Shown piece after piece: positions 1-5,236 of a stretch of DNA of 5,394 bases. The stretch lies in NCBI GenBank assembly GCA_005881085.1, contig VBGU01000207.1, positions 1,360-6,753 on the forward strand. The letters run 5' to 3'. Under the pieces are notes generated by a model. It ran no database searches. It saw only the letters and a list, made by a program, of their open reading frames with translations, and had not been told where the DNA came from. Made by a program: the position numbers and the translations under genes. The number at the start of each line of letters is the position of its first letter. Within the stretch, counting starts at the first letter, position 1. The DNA comes from Chloroflexota bacterium. GTDB taxonomy: Bacteria > Chloroflexota > Limnocylindria > P2-11E.

Positions 1-166
1 GCGATCCGTCGAGGTCGATGATGTGGAGCCACTCCGCGCCTTCGGCGACGAGCCTGCGCGCCGCCTCAAGGGGTGACGCGGCGACCTGTTCGACGGTCGC
101 GAAGTCGCCGCGCGTCATGCGGACAGCGCGGCCTTCGTAGATGTCGATCGCGGGATAGACGATCAC
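1..166 (-). CDS. hisA: HisA (ProFAR isomerase), N-terminal part, cut by window edge
   Basis: HisA is the cytoplasmic TIM-barrel enzyme that isomerises ProFAR to PRFAR in histidine synthesis; in actinobacteria the homologue PriA also acts in tryptophan synthesis. About 55 codons are visible, read leftwards from a GTG at 164-166. The protein begins VIVYPAIDIYEGRAVRM, then RGDF and, near residue 48, EWLHIIDLDG. These match the family's first strand with its catalytic Asp (D8 in PAID), the phosphate-side RxxxGDF stretch, and the second strand ending in DLDG. The C-terminal four fifths lie outside the window, so HisA and PriA cannot be told apart. No Shine-Dalgarno sequence precedes the GTG, and no ATG/GTG/TTG lies just upstream in frame. 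The start is 17 nt beyond a strong hairpin, so a leaderless transcript is possible. Family assignment is firm; the start is fairly sure. Confidence 0.9.
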   Translation of the reverse strand, partial: MIVYPAIDIYEGRAVRMTRGDFATVEQVAASPLEAARRLVAEGAEWLHIIDLDGS

Positions 167-176
167 GAGGGGGTGA

Positions 177-204
177 ATGGTAGGAGGCCGCCGGCGTCTG
201 TCGC
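177..204 (-). promoter_or_regulatory. possible hisA promoter overlapping a hairpin
   Basis: Read on the minus strand, GCGACA (199-204) and TACCAT (177-182) are separated by 16 bp. They match TTGACA at four of six and TATAAT at four of six positions. Transcription would start near 170, only a few bases before the hisA GTG at 166, which would explain the missing ribosome-binding site. The -35-like element lies in the loop and one arm of the hairpin at 184-214. This rests on weak motif matches only. Confidence 0.25.
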
Positions 205-214
205 CGGCGGCCTC
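184..214 (-). terminator. strong hairpin, likely terminator of the propeller gene
   Basis: Two perfectly complementary 13-nt arms (184-196 and 202-214, nearly all G/C) enclose a 5-nt loop (ACAGA on the minus strand). The hairpin begins 21 bp beyond the stop of the propeller gene and ends 17 bp before hisA. No U-tract follows on either strand, so it is not a classic intrinsic terminator. U-poor hairpins at gene ends are common in high-GC bacteria. It could also act as an mRNA 3'-end stabiliser or affect hisA expression. Confidence 0.6.
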
Positions 215-235
215 ACCAAAGGTGCGGTGCGCGAG

Positions 236-1309
236 TTACTGCGCGGTCAGTCCGGACGCTCCCACGGGAGTGGTGACGCCGGGAAGGCGAGTCAGGCTGC
301 CGTCCGCTCCGACGCGGAACGCGCTGATCATGTGGGTCCCGCCATCGTTGGCGTACAGGTACCTGCTGTTCTCCGTGAGCGCCATATCCGTGGTGTGCGC
401 TCCGGTCGAGTGCGCGGCCTGCGCGAAGACGAGCGTGAGCGCTCCGTCCTTGTCGACCGAGAACGCTGAGATCGAGTCGCTCGCCGCGTTCGCTGTGAAC
501 GCGTAGCGGCCATCCTTCGTCACGGCGACCCAGCATGCCGCGGCCTGTGTCGTCGGAACGGACCTGCTGACGGCCGTGAGCGTGCCGTCTTTCGAGAGCT
601 CGTACGAGGACGCCGCGGAAAGAGGCGCCGCGCCGGCCGCCTCGGACACCACGAGGTCATCGTGGCGACCGAATGCGAAGCCGAACGGCGTCGTGCCTGA
701 CGATGCGTAGCTCGTCGCCGGACCTGCCGCGTCGTCCTTCCCGACGATGAAGACGTCGAGCGTGCTGGTCGTCTTCTCGGTCACGACGAGCGCACGGCCC
801 GACGGCGAGAACTGGATCTGCGCGGCGCCGCTGCCGGCGAACGTTCGGATCGAGCCCGCGATCGGGCTGAGCTTCCCGTCGTTCGAGCGGAAGCCGGCGA
901 TGTTGCTGCTTGCCGCGTTGACGACGTAGACGAGGTCGTGACTGGCGGTGACGCTGACCGGCTGCGTCCCGCCCGAGGCGATGCGATCGCTCCAGGTGAG
1001 GCCGTCTTTCGTGATCTCGAAGACCGCGACATCGTTGCTCCCCGCGTCGACGGCGTAGAGCCAGCGGCCGTCGTCACTGATGACGACAGCACCCTGCGAG
1101 CCGAGGGGCCCGCCGCTTCCACCCGTCGGGAACGTGCCCGACCAGGCGAGCGCGCCGGATGCGGAACGGTCGTAGACGATGACCGCATTGGCCGTGGTGT
1201 TCGTGAGCGTGTAGACGGCGCCCGCCGAGCCCTCCGCGGCCGCGGCCACCGAGGCCGGACCAAGCAGAAGCGCGACGAACGCCACGAGCGTGAGGATGAC
1301 GCGTGACAT
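236..1309 (-). CDS. secreted seven-bladed beta-propeller protein (lactonase / YncE-like)
   Basis: A 357-residue exported protein. Residues 1-25 form a Sec signal peptide: MSR, a hydrophobic core (VILTLVAFVALLL), then an alanine-rich site ending about A23-A25. The rest holds seven similar repeats of about 40-50 residues, each with an 'S.DGR.LY..N/D....I..F.....G.L' pattern, for example near residues 74-115 (ISDDGRWLYAVDAGSNDVAVF) and in the last two blades (KDGRYAFTANAASDSISAF; ENSRYLYANDGGTHMISAF). This fits the 7-bladed propeller family containing 6-phosphogluconolactonase-like and YncE-like proteins. Secreted members are mostly of unknown substrate, so lactonase activity is not claimed. The ATG at 1309 is preferred because GGGAGG (1315-1320) stands 5 nt before it and the signal peptide starts there; an in-frame extension to 1372 would run through a probable operator. 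It is transcribed away from the two-component system and shares its control region. A hairpin follows the stop. Confidence 0.85.
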   Translation of the reverse strand: MSRVILTLVAFVALLLGPASVAAAAEGSAGAVYTLTNTTANAVIVYDRSASGALAWSGTFPTGGSGGPLGSQGAVVISDDGRWLYAVDAGSNDVAVFEITKDGLTWSDRIASGGTQPVSVTASHDLVYVVNAASSNIAGFRSNDGKLSPIAGSIRTFAGSGAAQIQFSPSGRALVVTEKTTSTLDVFIVGKDDAAGPATSYASSGTTPFGFAFGRHDDLVVSEAAGAAPLSAASSYELSKDGTLTAVSRSVPTTQAAACWVAVTKDGRYAFTANAASDSISAFSVDKDGALTLVFAQAAHSTGAHTTDMALTENSRYLYANDGGTHMISAFRVGADGSLTRLPGVTTPVGASGLTAQ

Positions 1310-1354
1310 GGATTCCTCCCAGGATCGATTTTTTTGGGTCCGCAGGTCGAGACG

Positions 1355-1388
1355 AGCGTGGCGATGCCCCATGACATGGCGATGACAT
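1355..1388 (-). promoter_or_regulatory. Pho-box-like operator and promoter for the propeller gene
   Basis: On the minus strand, 1371-1388 reads ATGTCAT-CGCC-ATGTCAT: two identical heptamers with a 4-bp spacer (11-bp repeat period). The known E. coli PhoB box is CTGTCAT, four A/T-rich bases, then CTGTCA(C/T), so the layout and core agree. After a 10-bp gap comes CACGCT (1355-1360), a weak -10 with A and T at the key second and sixth positions. The PhoB box takes the place of a -35 element in known Pho promoters. Transcription would start near 1348, giving a 5' leader of about 40 nt that holds an A7 tract (1329-1335) and the Shine-Dalgarno sequence. The box is seen directly; the promoter and the bound regulator are inferred. 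Confidence 0.65.
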
Positions 1389-1390
1389 CT

Positions 1391-1424
1391 CTGTCATCGA
1401 AACGTCATAGGGCGGCGCCACCGT
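1391..1424 (+). promoter_or_regulatory. Pho-box-like operator and promoter for the response regulator
   Basis: Positions 1391-1408 read CTGTCAT-CGAA-ACGTCAT, again two heptamers with a 4-bp spacer. The first heptamer is identical to the PhoB consensus. This box agrees with the minus-strand box at 14 of 18 positions and starts 2 bp away in the opposite direction. After a 10-bp gap comes CACCGT (1419-1424), a weak -10. Standard spacing would put the transcription start at about 1431, the A of the regulator's ATG, giving a leaderless mRNA; no ribosome-binding site is seen there. Autoregulation by the adjacent PhoB-type regulator is the natural inference. Confidence 0.65.
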
Positions 1425-1430
1425 GCGAAC

Positions 1431-2147
1431 ATGCGAGAGGTGCCGACCGCATCGGACGACGCGCCGATCCTGGTGGTCGACGACGACCCCAAGATCCTGC
1501 AACTCGTCCGGATGTATCTCGAGCGCGAGGGCTTTGCCGTCATCACCGTGGCGGATGGACTCGCCGCGGTCGCGGCTATCCGTGAGCGCGGACCGCGCCT
1601 CGTGGTCCTCGATCTGATGCTGCCGACCCTCGACGGGTTCGAGGTCCTTCGCGCGGCGCGCGCTGAATCCGACGTCGCGGTGCTGATGCTTTCAGCCCGC
1701 GGCAGCACGGGCGACCGCATATCCGGGATCGCGAGCGGTGCCGATGACTACCTGCCGAAGCCGTTCTCCCCCGCGGAGCTCGTCGTCCGCGTGAAGGCGC
1801 TCCTGCGGCGCGCCGAGCCGCGCCAACAGTCGGCGCGGAAGTCGTTCTCGCTCGGTGATCTCGCCATCGACCTCGATCGTCACGAGGTCCGCCGCGGGGG
1901 GGAGCGCATCGCCCTGACGCAGTCCGAGCTCAGCCTCCTCGCGGCGCTCGTCCGAGCCGGCGGCCGCATCGTGACGCGCGAGGTCCTCCTCGATGCGCTG
2001 TACGGAAAGGACGAGGCCGAGGTGCTCGATCGGACCGTCGACGTGTACATCCGGCGGCTCCGCGACAAGCTCGGCGACGATCCCGACCGACCGCGCTACG
2101 TGGCGACCGTGCGCGGCGCGGGATATCGCGCGCTTCTCGACGCGTGA
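1431..2147 (+). CDS. OmpR/PhoB-family response regulator
   Basis: A 238-residue cytoplasmic transcription factor of normal family length. The receiver domain (about residues 12-128) has the acidic pocket D17-D18-D19, phospho-acceptor D61 in VVLDLMLP, switch Ser S88 in MLSARG, and K110 in LPKPF. The winged-helix DNA-binding domain (about 140-236) has the usual LTQSELSLLAALVRAGG start, the recognition-helix stretch RTVDVYIRRLRDKLG and the closing VRGAGYR wing, all close to PhoB. The partner kinase starts inside its stop codon. The ATG at 1431 lacks a Shine-Dalgarno sequence; GTG at 1440 is an alternative that keeps the whole receiver domain. Two PhoB-like direct-repeat sites lie just upstream, so it likely controls itself and the divergent propeller gene. 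PhoB-like naming is suggested by the boxes, but MprA- or BaeR-type regulators have similar sequences, so no symbol is given. Confidence 0.95.
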   Translation: MREVPTASDDAPILVVDDDPKILQLVRMYLEREGFAVITVADGLAAVAAIRERGPRLVVLDLMLPTLDGFEVLRAARAESDVAVLMLSARGSTGDRISGIASGADDYLPKPFSPAELVVRVKALLRRAEPRQQSARKSFSLGDLAIDLDRHEVRRGGERIALTQSELSLLAALVRAGGRIVTREVLLDALYGKDEAEVLDRTVDVYIRRLRDKLGDDPDRPRYVATVRGAGYRALLDA

Positions 2148-3211
2148 GGGGCCTCGCGGGACAGATCGCGGTGGCCGTGATCGCGGTCGCCGTCGTCGTC
2201 GGGCTCGTTCTGACGATCGGCACGCTCGCGTTCGCGAGCATGTCGTTCGCGCAGCTCATGGTCGATCACGGCGAGACGCTCGCCGCGGCACAGGCGATGT
2301 TCCAGGAGAGCGTGGCGCGTTTCTTCGTCGCCGCGCTCGGCGTCGCGGCGATCGCGAGTGTCGCTCTCGCGATCTTCATCGGACGGCGCGTGGCCTCGCC
2401 GCTTCGCGAGGTCAGTGAGGCCGCGAAGCTCATCGCGCAGGGCGATCACGCCGTCCGAGTGCGCCCGCGCGGGCCCGAAGAGATCCGGTCGCTCGCGGAC
2501 TCCTTCAATCGCATGGCCAGCGAGATCGAGGAGCAGGAGCGCATGCGCCGCGAGTTCGTCTCTAACGCGGCCCATGAGCTACGCACTCCGTTGACGAACC
2601 TGCAGGGCTATCTCGAAGCGTTGCGCGACGGCGTCATGACCGCGGACCGCGCGACCTTCGAGTCGCTGCACGAGGAGGTCGATCGCATGGTCCGGCTCTC
2701 GCGGTCGATCGACGCGCTCGCCGAAGGTGACGTCGCCGCGCGCGGGCCTGGCGAGCTGCGCGAGATCGACCTTCGCGCCGCGATCGTCGCCGCCGTCGAG
2801 CTCTACTCGGCCGCCCTCGAGCGCCGCGCGCTTCGGATCGAGCTCGACCTCCCGGCGGTCATCGGCGCGCGCGCCGATCCGGATCACCTCGCACAGGTGC
2901 TCGCGAACCTGTTGCAGAACGCGGTGCGCTACACCCCGGAGGGTGGCCGCATCGCCGTGAGCGCACGACGTCGCGATACCGATGTCCTGGTCAGCGTCAC
3001 GAACTCCGGGCCGGGCATCCCCGCCGAGGACCTACCGCACGTGTTCGAGCGCTTCTACCGCGTCGAGAAATCGCGCGACCGGGCGAGCGGCGGCGCGGGG
3101 ATCGGCCTCGCGATCGTCAAGACGCTCGTCGAGCTCGGCGGAGGTCGTGTCGGTGCCGAGTCGGCGCCCGACCTGACGCGCTTCTGGTTCAGCCTTCCCT
3201 CCGCGACCTAG
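2144..3211 (+). CDS. membrane sensor histidine kinase (HAMP, HisKA, HATPase)
   Basis: A 355-residue inner-membrane sensor that autophosphorylates and passes the phosphate to the preceding response regulator. Residues 1-31 hold the first membrane helix and about 60-80 the second. The extracytoplasmic part between them is only about 28 residues, too small for a typical ligand domain. A HAMP linker follows (about 80-132; ASPLREVSEAA, then LADSFNRMASEIE). The dimerisation domain has H144 in the H-box NAAHELRTPLTNLQGY. The ATPase domain shows the N-box LANLLQNAVRYTP (N259), G1 NSGPGIP, the F-box ERFYR and G2 GAGIGLAIVK, so it looks fully active. The GTG start overlaps the regulator's stop as GTGA, indicating translational coupling. 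Its stop lies 3 bp from the stop of the converging exonuclease gene. The short loop suggests sensing within the membrane or through a partner protein, as E. coli PhoR does through the Pst-PhoU system; this is an analogy only. Confidence 0.95.
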   Translation: MRGLAGQIAVAVIAVAVVVGLVLTIGTLAFASMSFAQLMVDHGETLAAAQAMFQESVARFFVAALGVAAIASVALAIFIGRRVASPLREVSEAAKLIAQGDHAVRVRPRGPEEIRSLADSFNRMASEIEEQERMRREFVSNAAHELRTPLTNLQGYLEALRDGVMTADRATFESLHEEVDRMVRLSRSIDALAEGDVAARGPGELREIDLRAAIVAAVELYSAALERRALRIELDLPAVIGARADPDHLAQVLANLLQNAVRYTPEGGRIAVSARRRDTDVLVSVTNSGPGIPAEDLPHVFERFYRVEKSRDRASGGAGIGLAIVKTLVELGGGRVGAESAPDLTRFWFSLPSAT

Positions 3212-3214
3212 GGG

Positions 3215-4093
3215 TCAAGCCGCGAGCGCGTCCATGAGCCTGCCCACTGCGGCGCCGAGCGAATAGCGCTTCGCGAGTTTCTCGAGCTTTTCGGGATCGG
3301 CGGGCTTTCGCGGAATGGTGCCGTCGCCGCCGGCCACCGGTGCGTCGCGGGCCATCCACACGACCTTGCGGGCAGCGGTGAGGTACTCAGCGTCGGCGCG
3401 CAGCTTCGCGCGGATCGTCGAGGACAGGTCTGTCGCGCCGAGGATCCCGTCGAGCGATCCGTACTTCGTGACGAGATGGCTCGCCGTCTTCTCGCCGATC
3501 CCGTGCACGCCGGGAAGCCCGTCGGACGGATCGCCGCGAAGCACCGCGTAGTCGAAGTACCGATCGCCCGGGACGCCGTACTTGTTGCGGATGTACGCCT
3601 CGTCGACGTGGCCGAGTTCGCTCACGCCGCGCAGCGTGTAGAGGACGCGTACGTTCGGATCCTTCACCAGCGCGAAGAGATCGCGGTCACCGGTCACGAT
3701 CTCAATCGGACCGGTCGTGCCCTCGGCGATCGTTGCGATCACGTCCTCGGCCTCGTACCCATCCGCCGCGGCGACCGAGATGCCGAAGGCGTTGAGCAGC
3801 TCGACGATGATCTTCATCTGCGGGTCGACCGGATCGGGCGGATCATCCGGTCCCGCGACCCGGTGTGATTTATAGGACGGCATCGCGTCGACGCGGAACT
3901 GCGGGCGCCAATCGGCGTCCAGCGCGACGAAGAGCTTGGACGGACGGCGATCCGGCAGGAGACGCGAGATGAAGTTGAGGAAGCCGAGCGCCGCGTTCAC
4001 GTTCGTGCCGTCCGACGCCTTCCACTCAGGCACCGCGTGATAGGCGCGGTACGCCAGACTCGCCGCGTCGACGAGCAGGGTCGGGCCGGCTAT
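3215..4093 (-). CDS. 5'-3' exonuclease, Pol I N-domain / FEN family
   Basis: A free-standing structure-specific 5' nuclease of about 292 residues, related to the N-terminal domain of DNA polymerase I, which removes RNA primers and flaps using two metal ions. Counting from the ATA discussed below: D9 in LLVDAASLAYRAYHA; D59 in FVALDAD, followed by the PSYKSHR substrate-binding stretch; the acidic cluster E114/E116/D117 in GYEAEDVIA (family consensus EADD, so the Asp-to-Glu change is conservative); TGDRDL (D136, D138); and LRGDPSDGLPGVHGIGEKTA (D188, D191), which starts the H3TH DNA-binding motif. All metal ligands are present. Length fits the stand-alone actinobacterial type. The start is odd: the family N-terminus requires a start near 4093, but the codon there is ATA, overlapping the hisC stop as ATAG. 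The nearest standard start in frame is a GTG at 4181-4183, which would add 30 residues read through the hisC C-terminus and unlike this family. It lies downstream of hisC and is probably cotranscribed with it. Confidence 0.88.
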   Translation of the reverse strand: MAGPTLLVDAASLAYRAYHAVPEWKASDGTNVNAALGFLNFISRLLPDRRPSKLFVALDADWRPQFRVDAMPSYKSHRVAGPDDPPDPVDPQMKIIVELLNAFGISVAAADGYEAEDVIATIAEGTTGPIEIVTGDRDLFALVKDPNVRVLYTLRGVSELGHVDEAYIRNKYGVPGDRYFDYAVLRGDPSDGLPGVHGIGEKTASHLVTKYGSLDGILGATDLSSTIRAKLRADAEYLTAARKVVWMARDAPVAGGDGTIPRKPADPEKLEKLAKRYSLGAAVGRLMDALAA

Positions 4094-5155
4094 CGGCGTG
4101 CGGCGGGGGCGGCGAAGACGGTGTCGAGCGCGGCGATGAACCGGTCGTTCTCCGCCGGTGTTCCGATCGAGGCCCGCAGGCACCCGTCACACCCGGGCCA
4201 GATTGAGATGTCGCGGATGAGGACGCTCTGCTCCAGGAACCGAGCATGCACGTCCGGCGGCTTCTCGTTCCGGAGGCGGAAGAGGATGAAGTTGGTCACC
4301 GACGGGAACACCTCGATCGCCGAGACGCGGCGGAGCGCGGCGAGTACGCGGCCGCGCTCTTGTTTCGCGAGCGTGAGCCGATGCCCGATCGACTCCTCGT
4401 CGCGTGCGATGCGCGCGGCGACCGCGAGCGTCAGCGTGCTCACGTTGTACGGCAGCGCTGCCGCGGTGAAGTACCCCATCAGATCCGGGTGCACGATGAG
4501 AGTCCCCACGCGCAGTCCCGCGGCCGCGAGCACTTTCGAAAACGTTTTCGAGATGACCATGTTCGGGAACTCGTCCAAACGCGACACGAGCGACTTTCCG
4601 GCGAAGTCAGAGTACGCCTCGTCGACGAGGACGAGCGTCTCCGGGAAGCGCTCGGCGACCGCGAGGATGACATCGGCGTCGATCTCGCCGCCGGTCGGGT
4701 TGTTCGGCGTCGTGAACACGACGATCTCGGGACGAGCCTTCGCCATCGCCGCGAGCGCGCGCTCCTTCGTGACCTCGTACGGCAGGCCGACCATCTCCTC
4801 GACGACGGTCCCGCCGGCGAGCTGCGTGAGTCTGCCGTGCATCGAGTACGTGGGGTGGAACAAAAGCGTCTTCCGCCCGTGGCCGCCGAAGACGAGGAAC
4901 GCCGTTGCCGAGGATGAGCCGATCGGGTTTCGTGCCCCAGCGAGCCGATAGGATCTCGCGGAGCTCATCCCCTCGTCCGGGGTACCTGTTCAGAAGGACA
5001 CCGTTGAGCTCTTCCGGCGTGATGTAGCGGCCGGCCACGTTCGGCTCCGGCCACTCGTTCGCATTGATGCGCACGTCGGCCTTGAGCATCTGGGTCCGGT
5101 AGGGCTGGAACTGCGCAAGCTCGGCGCGCGGGCGCGGCAGCTTCCGATCGCTCAT
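4090..5155 (-). pseudogene. hisC: histidinol-phosphate aminotransferase (hisC), broken by an internal deletion/frameshift
   Basis: HisC is a PLP-dependent fold-type I aminotransferase that converts imidazole acetol-phosphate and glutamate to histidinol-phosphate. Here it is split over two frames. The N-terminal part (5155 to about 4905) carries INANEWPEP, LNRYPG and DRLILGNG. The rest (about 4908 to 4090) carries FLVFGGHGR, HPTYSMH, TTPNNPTGG, LVDEAYSDF, the Schiff-base lysine in SKTFSKVLAAAGLRVG, and the C-terminal CLRASIGTPAENDRF. At the junction the conserved residues that follow GNG (S-N/D-E and neighbours, which hold the PLP phosphate) are absent. Frame requires a loss of 2 mod 3 nt, and family spacing fits 23 nt. 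Everything else is well conserved, so the lesion is recent or an assembly error. Start ATG 5155 is preferred over GTG 5173, which abuts a hairpin. The assignment over CobD-type relatives rests on the motifs and nearby hisA. Confidence 0.85.
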
Positions 5156-5175
5156 CCATCCATAGCCTGACACGA

Positions 5176-5210
5176 GCGGGCCGCTCGCGCTCTCCGCGCG
5201 AACGGCCCGC
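5176..5210 (-). terminator. strong hairpin upstream of hisC, likely gene-end hairpin
   Basis: Arms of 15 nt (5176-5190 and 5196-5210) pair fully except for one position that forms a G-U wobble when read on the minus strand. The loop there is GGAGA. As at 184-214, the stem is almost all G/C, the loop is 5 nt and there is no U-tract. It follows the open minus-strand frame that stops at 5237, so it probably ends that transcript and isolates hisC, whose likely start lies 20 bp beyond. Confidence 0.55.
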
Positions 5211-5236
5211 CGCTGCTTGGGGGAGGTGGGGACTAG

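Noticed and set aside
1329..1335. T7 tract on the plus strand as an intrinsic terminator
   Set aside because: No stable stem stands before it on the plus strand and no plus-strand gene ends there; it lies in the 5' leader of the propeller gene.
1310..1372. N-terminal extension of the propeller protein to 1372
   Set aside because: It would put residues before a clear signal peptide, ignore the good Shine-Dalgarno at 1315-1320, and run through the predicted promoter into the operator.
781..1377. Other-frame minus-strand open frame over the propeller gene
   Set aside because: Ser/Arg/Ala-rich translation typical of a shifted frame in GC-rich DNA; the true frame has a signal peptide and seven propeller repeats.
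1371..1408. CRISPR-like or tandem repeat array from the four TGTCAT-like heptamers
   Set aside because: The units are 6-7 bp with 4-bp spacers and change orientation at the centre, which fits a regulator binding site and not an array.
1896..1902. Run of seven G in the response regulator as a frameshift site
   Set aside because: The reading frame and family motifs continue unbroken across it (RRGGERIALTQSE).
4895..4925. Programmed ribosomal frameshift in hisC
   Set aside because: There is no slippery heptamer or long overlap design, and conserved residues are missing at the junction, so shifting frame would not restore a normal protein.
4037..4951. Long plus-strand open frame opposite hisC (304 codons)
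   Set aside because: It is the antisense shadow of well-conserved hisC and exonuclease coding sequence; its product is low-complexity Arg/Ser/Ala-rich with no recognisable motif.
5156..5173. GTG at 5173 as the hisC start
   Set aside because: It adds only six non-conserved residues, has no ribosome-binding site and touches the base of a stable hairpin; ATG at 5155 fits better.
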